This document shows, one piece after another, positions 7,346 to 16,669 of a DNA stretch of 64,000 bases. The stretch's first letter is position 1. Each line of letters starts with the position of its first letter. Location: assembly GCA_963678855.1 (NCBI GenBank), contig OY787448.1:62001-126000 (forward strand), given 5' to 3'. The notes below the pieces were generated by a model. It searched no databases, had not been told where the DNA came from, and saw only the letters and a list, made by a program, of their open reading frames with translations. The DNA comes from F22 sp963678855 (GTDB lineage Bacteria; Bacteroidota; Bacteroidia; Bacteroidales; Bacteroidaceae). Made by a program: the position numbers and the translations under genes.

Positions 7346-9016
7346 CTACGACAATCCTTCAATCTCACCATTTACAATATCAATGCGAGTGGCTTGAGGC
7401 GTCTTTGGCAATCCTGGCATACGTAGGATTTCGCCTGCAATAGCCACAATCATTTCAGCGCCATTATTCAAGACGATATCTTTGATATTAAACTCAAAGT
7501 TGTCTACTGCACCATAGATAGATGGGTCTGCGCTAAACGAATACTGCGTCTTCGCAATACAAATAGGATAGTGGCTTAGTCCTAGCTTTTCGATGCGCTT
7601 CATCCAGCGACGAGCAGCACTGTTGTAAGTCACTACGCTAGCACCATAGATAGAGTGGGCTACCTTCTCAATCTTAAGCTGTAGGCTATCTTGGTCTGTA
7701 TAGGTGTGAACTAGTGGTTTAGATGGCTTGTTCTCTATAGTATCTACTACCAGATTAGCTAGATCTACTGCACCTTCAGCGCCATCTGTATAGGCATTGT
7801 TGATAGCGAAACCTACCTTCAATTTTTCTTCACAGTGCTTACGACATGCTTCTAGTTCCTCAGCAGAATCTGTGGCGAACTTATTGAAACATACGACGAC
7901 TTCTTGTCCGAAGTGACGTAGATTGCGCACGTGCTTATCTAGATTGGCAAAACCTTGCTTCAATCCAGCTAGGTTAGGCTCTTTGATTTCGTCTACTGGC
8001 ACACCACCATGCATCTTTAGGCCTTGTGCAGTAGCTACAATCACAGTCATCGCTGGCTGTAGACCTGTCTTACGGCATTTGATATTGTAGAATTTTTCTG
8101 CACCTAGGTCGGCACCGAAACCAGCTTCTGTAATGGTGTATTCGCTGTGTGTCATCGCCATCTTAGTAGCTAGTACAGAGTTACATCCGTGTGCGATATT
8201 AGCGAAAGGACCACCGTGTACCATAGCGGCTGTACCATCTGTGGTTTGTACCAAGTTAGGGCGGATAGCATCTTTCAAAAGGACAGTCACTGCACCTGTG
8301 ATACCTAGATCTTCGACAGTAAATGGTGTGTCATCGTGGTGGAAACCAAGGATAATTTTACCGATACGGCGACGCAAGTCTTCCATATCTGTAGCCAAAC
8401 ACAAGATAGCCATCAATTCGGATGCTGGTGTGATATCAAAACCACTTTCTTGTGTGATACCGTTTGTCTTTCGACCGATACCGACTACGATGCTACGCAA
8501 GCTACGGTCATTTACGTCAAGCACGCGTCTCCAAAGGATATCCTTCAAGCAGCAGCCTGAGCTTTGTGATTGATATAGGTAGTTGTCGAGCATGGCACTT
8601 ATCATATTGTGTGCCGATGTGATAGCGTGGAAGTCACCTGTAAAGTGCAGGTTGATCTTCTCCATAGGCAATACTTGTGCGTAGCCACCACCTGCAGCGC
8701 CACCCTTCATACCGAAGCATGGACCTAGTGAAGGCTCACGCAAAGCGACAATCGCTTTTTTGCCAATCTTATTAAGACCAAGGGCCAAACCGATACTTAC
8801 GGTCGTCTTGCCGATACCCGCTCTTGTAGCAGTAATGGCAGTCACCAAGATCAATTTGCTTTTGTGTACTTTTTCTTCATCAATAAGTTCTTCTGGGAGT
8901 TTGCCGATATAGCGGCCGTAATGCTCTACCGCATCTACTGGGATGCCTGCATCTCGGGCTACATCGTTGATACGTTTCAATTCTATGCTTCTAGCAATTT
9001 CAATGTCTGTTTTCAT
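7346..9016 (-). CDS. fhs: Formate-tetrahydrofolate ligase
   Basis: 556 residues, the normal length. It forms 10-formyl-THF from formate, THF and ATP in one-carbon metabolism. The P-loop ITATRAGIGKTTVSIGLALG and the family blocks REPSLGPCFGMKGGAAGGGY, HFTGDFHAITSAHN and the C-terminal AEILRMPGLPK-like segment are present. It has its own consensus promoter and ends at a strong terminator, so it is probably transcribed alone. Confident by conservation along the entire length. Confidence 0.97.
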   Translation of the reverse strand: MKTDIEIARSIELKRINDVARDAGIPVDAVEHYGRYIGKLPEELIDEEKVHKSKLILVTAITATRAGIGKTTVSIGLALGLNKIGKKAIVALREPSLGPCFGMKGGAAGGGYAQVLPMEKINLHFTGDFHAITSAHNMISAMLDNYLYQSQSSGCCLKDILWRRVLDVNDRSLRSIVVGIGRKTNGITQESGFDITPASELMAILCLATDMEDLRRRIGKIILGFHHDDTPFTVEDLGITGAVTVLLKDAIRPNLVQTTDGTAAMVHGGPFANIAHGCNSVLATKMAMTHSEYTITEAGFGADLGAEKFYNIKCRKTGLQPAMTVIVATAQGLKMHGGVPVDEIKEPNLAGLKQGFANLDKHVRNLRHFGQEVVVCFNKFATDSAEELEACRKHCEEKLKVGFAINNAYTDGAEGAVDLANLVVDTIENKPSKPLVHTYTDQDSLQLKIEKVAHSIYGASVVTYNSAARRWMKRIEKLGLSHYPICIAKTQYSFSADPSIYGAVDNFEFNIKDIVLNNGAEMIVAIAGEILRMPGLPKTPQATRIDIVNGEIEGLS

Positions 9017-9047
9017 CAGGTTGAGGTTTGGGGTTGATATTATGAAA

Positions 9048-9078
9048 CAAAGATACTACAAAATTTTTAAATCGGCAA
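9048..9078 (-). promoter_or_regulatory. fhs promoter
   Basis: On the minus strand: TTG (9076-9078), 20-base spacer, TATCTTTG (9048-9055), 31 bases before the fhs ATG. Confidence 0.75.
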
Positions 9079-9103
9079 GTGGGTGTTAACTAAGCCGAAA
9101 TAG

Positions 9104-9134
9104 TTGTGTATCTGTACATGTTTTACTACATTTG
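9104..9134 (+). promoter_or_regulatory. Promoter of the YeiH-type transporter
   Basis: TTG (9104-9106), 20-base spacer, TACATTTG (9127-9134). It is divergent from the fhs promoter, with 25 bases between them. Confidence 0.75.
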
Positions 9135-9194
9135 TGGTGCTGTTACGGGACGGTGTATCGCTGGGTAGCAGTATTTGTATATAATGATACTCAA

Positions 9195-10169
9195 ATGAAA
9201 AATCAACAATTAATCAACAATGTGTACAGGGGCTTAGTAGCGGTCATTACTGTGGGGTTACTAGCGAGTATGCAACCTAGTGTATCTCCTTTTTTTTCGT
9301 GGATTACTCCACCAGTTACTCTGTTTTTAGGTTTAGCGTTTGCGCTCATATTTGGGGAGGCCTATCCAAGTTTTAATAAGAAGTGCAGCAAGAAATTGTT
9401 GCAGTGGTCGGTCGTCGGTTTAGGTTTTGGGATGAATGTCCATGAATCGTTGCGTTCGGGTGCCGAGGGGATGACTTTTACTATTGTATCGGTAGTGGGT
9501 ACATTGGTGATTGGTTTCACACTGGGCTATTATCTGCTGCGCGTCAGAAAGCGTACTTCTTATTTGATTAGTGCTGGGACTGCTATCTGTGGAGGCAGCG
9601 CGATTGCGGCAGTAGGACCAGTCATTCAAGCGGATCAAGAAGATATGTCGGTATCGTTGGGGACCATCTTTATACTCAATGCTATCGCCCTCTTTATCTT
9701 TCCACATATCGGACATTGGTTGCATATGAGTCAAACCGACTTCGGTACGTGGGCAGCAATTGCTATTCATGACACAAGTAGTGTAGTAGGAGCAGGAGCA
9801 GCTTATGGAGAGCAGGCCTTGCAGGTAGCTACGACGATTAAGTTGACTCGTGCGTTGTGGATCATCCCTGTGGCTTTAGTTACTTCTTTTCTGTTTCGTA
9901 GTGGGGGTAAGAAGATTAGTATACCGTGGTTTATTCTTTTCTTTGTCTTAGCTGTTGTGGCGAATACGTATCTGTTTGGCGATTTTCAGGCGTATAGTCA
10001 CTGGATAGCTCAGTTGGCCAAGAAGAGTTTGACGTTGACATTGTTCTTTATTGGGGCATCGCTCCATATCACGGTACTCAAGCAAGTGGGTATACGCCCA
10101 TTGCTGCAAGGTGTGCTACTTTGGATCATCATCAGCGTGAGTTCTCTATTGGCTATTCTATATGTATAA
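9195..10169 (+). CDS. YeiH/UPF0324 family membrane protein, putative sulfate exporter
   Basis: 324 residues with about ten hydrophobic helices. The two family signatures are present: GTAICGGSAIAAVGPVI near the middle and AIHDTSSVVGAGAAYG in the second half, which mark re-entrant loops in this family. The frame is open upstream, but the promoter at 9104-9134 and the hydrophobic profile support the ATG at 9195 (MKNQQLINN). Related proteins are annotated as sulfate exporters; the substrate here is not shown by the sequence. Confidence 0.85.
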   Translation: MKNQQLINNVYRGLVAVITVGLLASMQPSVSPFFSWITPPVTLFLGLAFALIFGEAYPSFNKKCSKKLLQWSVVGLGFGMNVHESLRSGAEGMTFTIVSVVGTLVIGFTLGYYLLRVRKRTSYLISAGTAICGGSAIAAVGPVIQADQEDMSVSLGTIFILNAIALFIFPHIGHWLHMSQTDFGTWAAIAIHDTSSVVGAGAAYGEQALQVATTIKLTRALWIIPVALVTSFLFRSGGKKISIPWFILFFVLAVVANTYLFGDFQAYSHWIAQLAKKSLTLTLFFIGASLHITVLKQVGIRPLLQGVLLWIIISVSSLLAILYV

Positions 10170-10188
10170 GATACGATAGCGGTATACG

Positions 10189-10232
10189 AAAACTTCCTGC
10201 CTTGAATGTGAAGATTCGAGGCAGGAAGTTTT
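10189..10232. terminator. Terminator between transporter and miaA
   Basis: 19-base stem (10189-10207 with 10214-10232, one G-U pair), 6-base loop, followed by TTTTTGT on the plus strand. It lies between converging genes and can serve both. Confidence 0.85.
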
Positions 10233-10238
10233 TGTCTC

Positions 10239-11165
10239 CTAGTCTTGCTTTAAATCAGCGACTTTTTGACGAGCAAAGTCCAACACCTCTTCAACCGAAG
10301 TCGTGTCCATATCAAACCAAGTCGTTTTAGGATCTTTATTAAACCAAGTAATCTGACGCCGTGCGTAATTACGCGTATTGGTCTTAATCTTAGCAATCGC
10401 TTCGTCTAGCTCCATCTCTCCATCAAAGAAGGAGAAAATTTCTTTGTATCCCACAGTGTTGAGTGAGTTGTGTCCTTTGTAAGGCATCAAGTTTTGTACC
10501 TCCTGGATCAATCCCTCAACCACCATACGGTCTACACGCTTGTTGATGCGACCATGCAAGACAGCACGGTCTCTGTTGAGTCCTATTTTTATGATATCAA
10601 AAGGACGTTCCTTTACTTTCTTTACACGGAAAGAAGTAAAAGTCTTGCCCGTCTGACGAATAATCTCCAAAGCATGCATCACACGCTTCGGATTTTTTCT
10701 ATCTACAATCTCGTAATAGGCAGCATCTTTTTCTTGAAGCTCAGCGAGTAGGGGCTCTAGTCCTTTCTCTTCATAGTCGTTGATGACTGCTTCACGGTGT
10801 TCTTTGGTAACAGTTGGAATATCATCCATACCTTCACACACAGCAGACACATACAGCATAGAACCACCCGTCATCAACATCACAGGGTGCGATTCAAATG
10901 CTTTAGGAAGAAATTCCATCACTTCGCGCTCAAATTGAGCTGCGCTGTAATAAGTACCTGGTTGCATAAACTCCACAAAGTGGTGCTTCACTCGTGCTTG
11001 TTCTTCGGCAGTTGCTACCGCGGTACCAATAGGCATCTGTTGGTAGATCTGTCGAGAATCGCTCGAGATAATCTCGGCACCAAAGGCCTCGGCAAGACGC
11101 AGTGATAGCTCCGTCTTGCCCACGCCTGTAGGGCCTACTAGTACGATGAGGATAGGTTTCTTCAT
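10239..11165 (-). CDS. miaA: tRNA dimethylallyltransferase
   Basis: 308 residues from the ATG at 11165. It adds the dimethylallyl group to A37 of tRNAs that read UNN codons. Visible: P-loop VGPTGVGKTELSLRLAEAF, substrate block SSDSRQIYQQMPIGTA, GGSMLYVSAVCEG, and ITWFNKDP near the C-terminus (ARRQITWF is typical of the family). Upstream in-frame codons exist but overlap the preceding gene. The start lies 4 bases after the stop of the pRiA4b-ORF3-like gene, so the two are co-transcribed. Confidence 0.95.
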   Translation of the reverse strand: MKKPILIVLVGPTGVGKTELSLRLAEAFGAEIISSDSRQIYQQMPIGTAVATAEEQARVKHHFVEFMQPGTYYSAAQFEREVMEFLPKAFESHPVMLMTGGSMLYVSAVCEGMDDIPTVTKEHREAVINDYEEKGLEPLLAELQEKDAAYYEIVDRKNPKRVMHALEIIRQTGKTFTSFRVKKVKERPFDIIKIGLNRDRAVLHGRINKRVDRMVVEGLIQEVQNLMPYKGHNSLNTVGYKEIFSFFDGEMELDEAIAKIKTNTRNYARRQITWFNKDPKTTWFDMDTTSVEEVLDFARQKVADLKQD

Positions 11166-11169
11166 ATTT

Positions 11170-11928
11170 CTAATAGTCGTCATACATATCGTGGAAACCT
11201 TCGTCGAGCGACATGTCTCCATCGTCAAAACCGTAGATGCCTTTGCTCATATCAGAGCTTGACAATTCGTCTTCAAAGCTTCCAAGATAATCATCAGCAG
11301 ACATCTCTGCTAGTTTCTTTTTCTTTTCTTTGGCACGTGCACTAGCAGTCATTTTCTTCTGTTTAGCACGCTCTTTTTCTTCTTTTTCTGCAGCAGCTGC
11401 TTCAGCTGGGTCTTCTACATCTTCCTCGGCGTCTTCTGCTGCAGCTAAGGCAGCATCTTCAGCAGCAGCATCCATAGCAAGCATGTCGGCATCTGCCAAT
11501 AGTTCGTCCATGTCAAGATCGTTGTTTCCACCTTGAGCAGGGATAGTACCTTCTAGCTTCAAGCATTTAGGTTTGGCCAAAGACTCATCGTCCATGTCCA
11601 AGACGTCGATAAAATAGCAACGTTGTGTGAGCAATTCAAATTGATACTGGAACTTTTGGCTCTTGGCTTTCAAGACATCCTTAAGCTTTGTGTCTTGCAT
11701 TAGTAGGAATTCAAATTGACCACCCGAGAACATCTCATCCATTGCGATTTCTGTCGTTCTCTGGAAATATTCATCACACAAGAAGAAAGAAGCTACTTCT
11801 TTGTCGTTGTATTTCAATGCTTTGGCAATAGCTCGATGCAACTGATCAAAAGTAGCATCTCCATCAATTTTAATTTCACAGGCGAAGTCTTGCGATTCGC
11901 CAGATACTAATAGTAACGTGAAAGTCAT
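11170..11928 (-). CDS. pRiA4b ORF-3-like domain protein with acidic tail
   Basis: 252 residues. The first 120 match the pRiA4b ORF-3-like (IS1096 TnpR-like) domain: ATFDQLHRAIAKALKYND followed by HxF-type strand SFFLCDEYF, and QFQYQFELLTQRCYFIDVLD-like strands. Residues 140-190 are Ala/Glu/Asp low-complexity, followed by a Lys-rich helix (KERAKQKKMTASARAKEKKK) and an acidic end. Function unknown; the domain occurs on plasmids and chromosomes and is not evidence of transposition here. It is encoded just ahead of miaA. Confidence 0.7.
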   Translation of the reverse strand: MTFTLLLVSGESQDFACEIKIDGDATFDQLHRAIAKALKYNDKEVASFFLCDEYFQRTTEIAMDEMFSGGQFEFLLMQDTKLKDVLKAKSQKFQYQFELLTQRCYFIDVLDMDDESLAKPKCLKLEGTIPAQGGNNDLDMDELLADADMLAMDAAAEDAALAAAEDAEEDVEDPAEAAAAEKEEKERAKQKKMTASARAKEKKKKLAEMSADDYLGSFEDELSSSDMSKGIYGFDDGDMSLDEGFHDMYDDY

Positions 11929-11981
11929 CTTTTCAAAAAATAATTTAGGTTGTTTTTGAGTAAAGTGGTATGCGTTATTAA

Positions 11982-12041
11982 CCCCTCTTTGGCAAGCAGC
12001 TGTTATATCGTAATAACATTGAGCTCCTCACCAAAGAGGGG
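11982..12041. terminator. Nested hairpin after lpxA
   Basis: CCCCTCTTTGG (11982-11992) pairs perfectly with 12031-12041. The 38-base loop contains inner complementary pairs (GTTAT/ATAAC, AGCT/AGCT). It lies between the lpxA stop and the next minus-strand gene; it could terminate lpx transcription or form the leader structure of the downstream gene. There is no strong T-run. Confidence 0.45.
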
Positions 12042-12086
12042 CAATATAAATGTCCCCCCGTCTGGGGTTCTGTTGTAGTGCTTAGT

Positions 12087-12863
12087 TTATACTAGCGAAG
12101 GAATAATTCCTCTTTCAGAAGTTTTTACGAAGTCAATGATATACTGTACATGCTCTGAGTGGTTTTCCATTTCTTCAAGGGCTGTTACTGCAGCCGATAT
12201 GTTGTGACCACTTTGGTACAATACTCGGTAAGCTTCACGAAGTTCGTCAATTTGATCCTTAGAGAACTGACGACGGCGCAAACCGATAAGGTTTAGACCT
12301 GCAAAGCTCAGTGGTGAACGACCAGCAGTGATAAATGGAGGTACGTCCTTACCTACTTGGCTACCACCTTGTAGGATACCGTAACCACCGATGTGTACAA
12401 ATTGGTGTACCAATACACCGCCACTGATGATAGCGTGGCTATCTACGACTACTTCACCTGCAAGCTTCGTAGCGTTACCAATGATACAACCGTCACCAAC
12501 CATCACATCGTGTGCGAGGTGCACGCCTTCCATGATTAAGTTGCCACTACCAAGTACAGTCTTCATTTTAGCAGCTGTACCACGGTTGATAGTTACATTC
12601 TCACGGATAGTGTTGTTGTCACCAACTTCTGCTGTTGTTTCTTCACCACGGAATTTCAAATCCTGAGGTACTGCACCAATTACAGCGCCTGGGAAGATAG
12701 TATTGCCATTGCCAATGCGTGATCCAGATAGGATAGTTGCGTTAGGCATGATCTTATTATTGTCACCAATCACCACATTCTTATCGATGTAAACGAATGG
12801 AGCAATTTCCACGTTTTTACCAATAACTGCTTCGGGGTGTACAAAAGCTTGTTCGCTAATCAT
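12087..12863 (-). CDS. lpxA: UDP-N-acetylglucosamine acyltransferase
   Basis: 258 residues built of left-handed beta-helix hexapeptide repeats (PEAVIGKNVEIAPF, IGDNNKIMPNATIL and so on). The catalytic His lies in EGVHLAHDVMVGDGCIIGNA. It performs the first acylation of UDP-GlcNAc in lipid A synthesis. It follows lpxC/fabZ by 33 bases in the same direction, so the order lpxD-lpxC/fabZ-lpxA forms one operon, as usual in Bacteroidota. Confidence 0.96.
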   Translation of the reverse strand: MISEQAFVHPEAVIGKNVEIAPFVYIDKNVVIGDNNKIMPNATILSGSRIGNGNTIFPGAVIGAVPQDLKFRGEETTAEVGDNNTIRENVTINRGTAAKMKTVLGSGNLIMEGVHLAHDVMVGDGCIIGNATKLAGEVVVDSHAIISGGVLVHQFVHIGGYGILQGGSQVGKDVPPFITAGRSPLSFAGLNLIGLRRRQFSKDQIDELREAYRVLYQSGHNISAAVTALEEMENHSEHVQYIIDFVKTSERGIIPSLV

Positions 12864-12896
12864 ACTCGATCTTTTTATTTTGTTATGGATAGATTC

Positions 12897-14282
12897 TTAT
12901 TTATTCTTTACGATTTGTGCCATGAATTCGCATTCCATTGCTATATCGTCACCAACAAAAGCATAAGCCTTCATAGTAGAGATGCCACGACGAATAGGAG
13001 CTAGCATTGTCACGCGGTATACCAAAGTATCACCAGGAACTACTTTTTTACGGAACTTCACTCCATCAATCTTCATGAAATAGGTAGAGTAACGTTCCGG
13101 ATCATCTACAGAGTTCAACACAAGCAGACCACCAATTTGTGCAGCTGCTTCTATTTGAAGTACACCTGGCATTACAGGCTCTTCAGGGAAGTGACCTACG
13201 AAGAAAGGCTCATTTGTTGTGACATTCTTCAAAGCAACGATGTGGTTACCACCGATTTCTGTAACACGGTCTACCAATGCAAATGGGTAACGGTGTGGAA
13301 GCAGCTCACGGATCTTGTTGATATCCATAAGTGGCTCCTTGTTCATATCAATTGTTGGCGCTTGTACTTCGTGCTTACGAATAGCCTTACGCATCTGACG
13401 AGCGAAGCGGTTGTTTACGGTATGACCAGGACGAGTTGCAATGATTCTACCCTTCAATGGCTTACCGATAAGGGCCAAGTCACCAATTACATCAAGTAGT
13501 TTGTGACGTGCTGGCTCGTTAGGGAATACCAATGGATGGTGGTTCAAGTAACCCAATTGGCTAGCTGGTTGCTTTTCAACACCCATGATGTCAGCCAAGT
13601 TGTCGAACGCAGCTTGTTCCATCTCCTTTTCGTAGATAACAATAGCATTGTCCAAATCGCCACCCTTTACAAGACCAGCTTGTAGAAGCGGCTCAATCTC
13701 ACGAACGAAAACGAAAGTACGGCTAGCGGCTACTTCTTGTCCGAATAGAGACATGTCTTCTAGTGTAGCAAATTGATTAGAAAGAATCTCAGAATCGAAG
13801 CTGATCATGACGTTTAAGCTGAATTTATCATCTGGAAGCACGATAATGCTAGAACCAGTTTCCTCATCACGAAATTCGATCTTATGCTTGATTTCGTAGT
13901 AATCCTTAGGAGCGTTTTGCTCTTCAAGACCTACGCGCTCGATTTCTTCTACATAATATTTCGCACTACCATCCAGAATAGGGAACTCAGGGCCATCTAC
14001 TTGAATCAAGCAGTTGTCTACGCCCAAAGCATAAAGAGCAGCCATACCGTGCTCAATAGTACTTACCTTGATATTGCCTTTTACAAGCACTGTACCACGG
14101 TTTGTTTCAGCCACTAAGTCGGCAATAGCATCAATAGTTGGTTGACCCTCCATATCTACACGTTGGATTTTGTATCCGTGGTTTTCAGGAGCAGGGTTAA
14201 ATGTAATTGTAATTTCTAATCCAGTATGAAGACCTTTACCTTTTAGTGAAAAAGCTTCTTTAAGGGTTTGTTGTTTAGACAT
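12897..14282 (-). CDS. lpxC/fabZ: Bifunctional UDP-3-O-acyl-GlcNAc deacetylase / 3-hydroxyacyl-ACP dehydratase
   Basis: 461 residues. The N-terminal two thirds are LpxC: FSLKGKGLHTGLEITI, STIEHGMAALYALG and the zinc motif HKLLDVIGDLALIG. The C-terminal 150 residues are FabZ: HRYPFALVDRV and catalytic GHFPEEPVMPGVLQIEAAAQ. This fusion is characteristic of Bacteroidota. One half commits lipid A synthesis, the other dehydrates fatty-acid intermediates, so the fusion ties the two acyl-using pathways together. Confidence 0.97.
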   Translation of the reverse strand: MSKQQTLKEAFSLKGKGLHTGLEITITFNPAPENHGYKIQRVDMEGQPTIDAIADLVAETNRGTVLVKGNIKVSTIEHGMAALYALGVDNCLIQVDGPEFPILDGSAKYYVEEIERVGLEEQNAPKDYYEIKHKIEFRDEETGSSIIVLPDDKFSLNVMISFDSEILSNQFATLEDMSLFGQEVAASRTFVFVREIEPLLQAGLVKGGDLDNAIVIYEKEMEQAAFDNLADIMGVEKQPASQLGYLNHHPLVFPNEPARHKLLDVIGDLALIGKPLKGRIIATRPGHTVNNRFARQMRKAIRKHEVQAPTIDMNKEPLMDINKIRELLPHRYPFALVDRVTEIGGNHIVALKNVTTNEPFFVGHFPEEPVMPGVLQIEAAAQIGGLLVLNSVDDPERYSTYFMKIDGVKFRKKVVPGDTLVYRVTMLAPIRRGISTMKAYAFVGDDIAMECEFMAQIVKNK

Positions 14283-14306
14283 ATAACTCGTTTGTTTGTT
14301 TAATTC

Positions 14307-15335
14307 TTATTTTTTTAGTGCTTCAATTTCTTTTTCCAAGCGGTTCACAGTACGACGCATCTCAGGAAGCGTTTTAATAACTGCCGAAGCTCTGAAGAAA
14401 TCCTTGATAGGCATAGCAGGAGAACCCATAACTTGGCTTTCAGATTTTACATTACCAGGAATACCTGATTGAGCACCGATTTGTACTTTATCACCGATTT
14501 CTAGGTGCCCAGCAAGACCTACTTGTCCGCCAAACATACACCATTCACCGATTTTAGTTGTACCAGCCACACCTACTTGGGCACTCATCACTGTGTGTGC
14601 ACCGACTTCGCAGTTGTGCGCAATTTGTACCATGTTGTCAAGCTTCACGCCCTTACGTACAATCGTACGACCCATAGTAGCACGGTCTACACATGCATTT
14701 GCACCTAGATCGACATCGTCTTCCAATTGGGCGATACCGATTTGAGGAATCTTGTCATAGCCATCTGCAGTAGGAGCAAAACCGAATCCGTCAGCACCTA
14801 GTACACTACCAGCATGTAGCACACAGCGGTCGCCCATGATACAGCCATCATATACTGTAGAGTGAGGATACAAGACACATCCTTCGCCGATTTTTACGCC
14901 ATCACCTACACATACATGAGGATGAATCATAGAACCAGCACCTACAGACGAACCTTCACCGATTACTGCGTATGGTCCTACATACACGTCTTCTGAAAGA
15001 GTAGCTGTTTCCGCTACTACTGCAGTAGGGTGGATGCCTTGTTTCTTAGGTTTAGCTTGCTCCACCATTTGCATCAATGTAGCAAGGGCTTCATATGGGT
15101 TGTCCACACGAATAAGCGTGGCCTTCACCTCTTTTTCAGGTTGGAAGTCACGCGTTACCAAGATGATACTACTTTCAGTATCGTATATGTAATGTGCATA
15201 TTTTGCATTTCCCAAAAAGGATAGGGCGCCAGGCATACCCTCTTCGATTTTTGCAAAGGTGCTGACAGTAGCAGATGCATCACCTACTACTTCACCTTGC
15301 AAAACGCCGGCTATTTGTTCTGCTGAAAATTCCAT
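14307..15335 (-). CDS. lpxD: UDP-3-O-(3-hydroxyacyl)glucosamine N-acyltransferase
   Basis: 342 residues: an N-terminal uridine-binding domain (MEFSAEQIAGVLQGEVVGDA), hexapeptide-repeat beta-helix with the catalytic His block MVQIAHNCEVGAHTVMSAQV, and a C-terminal helix (LPEMRRTVNRLEKEIEALKK) that completes the trimer. Third acylation step of lipid A. First gene of the lpx operon and separated from the histidine kinases upstream by a terminator. Confidence 0.96.
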   Translation of the reverse strand: MEFSAEQIAGVLQGEVVGDASATVSTFAKIEEGMPGALSFLGNAKYAHYIYDTESSIILVTRDFQPEKEVKATLIRVDNPYEALATLMQMVEQAKPKKQGIHPTAVVAETATLSEDVYVGPYAVIGEGSSVGAGSMIHPHVCVGDGVKIGEGCVLYPHSTVYDGCIMGDRCVLHAGSVLGADGFGFAPTADGYDKIPQIGIAQLEDDVDLGANACVDRATMGRTIVRKGVKLDNMVQIAHNCEVGAHTVMSAQVGVAGTTKIGEWCMFGGQVGLAGHLEIGDKVQIGAQSGIPGNVKSESQVMGSPAMPIKDFFRASAVIKTLPEMRRTVNRLEKEIEALKK

Positions 15336-15349
15336 ACTTCTTATATTAA

Positions 15350-15405
15350 AATTTGCGCTACCGCTGACCCAATAAGTGCTACTGGGTCAAATGGTAGCGC
15401 AAATT
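15350..15405 (-). terminator. Terminator between kinase genes and lpxD
   Basis: Outer stem 15350-15362 with 15393-15405 (13 perfect pairs) and inner stem TGACCCA/TGGGTCA (15365-15371 with 15383-15389). On the minus strand it is followed by TTTTAATAT. It separates the kinase pair from the lpx operon. Confidence 0.7.
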
Positions 15406-15422
15406 AAATGATTTTTTTTGGA

Positions 15423-16658
15423 TTATCTGTGGTTTTGCTTGACTTTTTCCATGATAGGTCCTATCTCCGACCAATCATAGCCCTCTTTTTCACTATAATC
15501 AAGTTGCACAGGGCATACAAACCAGAAAGTACTACCTTCACCCAAAGTTGAGTAGACACCAATATGTCCACCCATAGCCTCTACAATATTTTGGCTGATA
15601 GCCATGCCGAGACCTGTGCCAGGAGCTACATCATCAAGTTTTTCAAATCGCTCAAACACCTTAGGTAGTTTTTCTGGTGTGATACCTATACCTGTATCTT
15701 GAATATAGCACCAGAGCTTAGACTCCTGAATAAACATACCGACATGAATACTCCCTTCCATGGTATACTTTACAGCGTTGGTAAGTATATTCGTCAGCAG
15801 TTGCATCATGCGATTTCTGTCTACATAGGCTACCAGTCTTGTATATGGATTCTCTACATTCAAATCAATTTCTTTGTCTTTAAAATTGATTTGTTGTAGT
15901 GTGGTCATTTCCATTTCTTGCAACAGCCTACCTAGATCTATCCATTCAGGGTGCAATACCAAGTTTTTACTTTGCATTTGAGCCAAGTCTAGAATCTCCT
16001 CAATCAGCTTCAAGAGCAGGTCGTTGTTTGTCTGGATTATCTCCGCAAACTCTTTGATCTCTTCCATGCTTTCCGCTTCTTTAAGTAGGGAACTGAATCC
16101 TACAATAGAGTTCAGCGGAGTGCGAATTTCATGACTCATATTGGCAATAAAAGCTGATTTCAGGTTGTTGCTTCTATCCGCTGCTTGTCTGGCTTCAACT
16201 AGATTATCTACATTAGAAAGTACCGTTGTAACGAAGTGATCGTTGTCATAATCTCTTCCTAGCATCTTCTGCATCATATAATGGTGCATTGTATTCCCGT
16301 CGTCATCTTTTATGTAAAATAATCTCTCCAGAGGCCTTTTCGACTTGATTACTTGAGAATTGAGCGTATGAAGATAACGGTGTTCAAGATCCGACATTTC
16401 AGCGAGTGTCTTCTTGAAAGGGTTGTATTGTCCAAGCAGATAGTCACAGGCTCTGTTCCAGTATACGAGCTTCTGCGGTTTCCCTGGCACTACCTTAGAG
16501 GAGAAAAGTGGTACAGGCAGTTCTTCGATAATCTGATTCAATAGCTCTTCACCCAAGCGTGTTTTTCGTCGCGTGGGCCAAAAAGTAGCAAGCAGCCATC
16601 CTATGGTACCTGCAGCCACAATAAGCAATGAGATCGTGTATATATAAGTTACGTGCAT
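15423..16658 (-). CDS. Membrane-anchored sensor histidine kinase, orphan
   Basis: 411 residues: one N-terminal transmembrane helix (residues 5-27), a PAS-like segment (about 40-150), HisKA with His176 in ANMSHEIRTPLNSIVGFS, and a complete ATPase domain: N-box NILTNAVKYT, G1 QDTGIGI, G2 GTGLGMAIS. It lacks a periplasmic sensor domain, so the signal is probably cytoplasmic or membrane-borne. It follows a similar kinase by 11 bases; no response regulator is adjacent. Ends before the lpx terminator. Confidence 0.92.
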   Translation of the reverse strand: MHVTYIYTISLLIVAAGTIGWLLATFWPTRRKTRLGEELLNQIIEELPVPLFSSKVVPGKPQKLVYWNRACDYLLGQYNPFKKTLAEMSDLEHRYLHTLNSQVIKSKRPLERLFYIKDDDGNTMHHYMMQKMLGRDYDNDHFVTTVLSNVDNLVEARQAADRSNNLKSAFIANMSHEIRTPLNSIVGFSSLLKEAESMEEIKEFAEIIQTNNDLLLKLIEEILDLAQMQSKNLVLHPEWIDLGRLLQEMEMTTLQQINFKDKEIDLNVENPYTRLVAYVDRNRMMQLLTNILTNAVKYTMEGSIHVGMFIQESKLWCYIQDTGIGITPEKLPKVFERFEKLDDVAPGTGLGMAISQNIVEAMGGHIGVYSTLGEGSTFWFVCPVQLDYSEKEGYDWSEIGPIMEKVKQNHR

Positions 16659-16669
16659 ATACCTTACAA

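Noticed and set aside
7213..7443. 76-residue plus-strand open frame after the Spy-like gene
   Set aside because: It spans two terminator hairpins and the 3' end of fhs; no family features.
8133..8573. 146-residue plus-strand frame inside fhs
   Set aside because: Antisense shadow of a fully conserved gene.
11170..11928. pRiA4b/TnpR-like domain as evidence of a mobile element
   Set aside because: No transposase, inverted ends or target duplication; the domain is common on chromosomes and the gene sits in a miaA operon.
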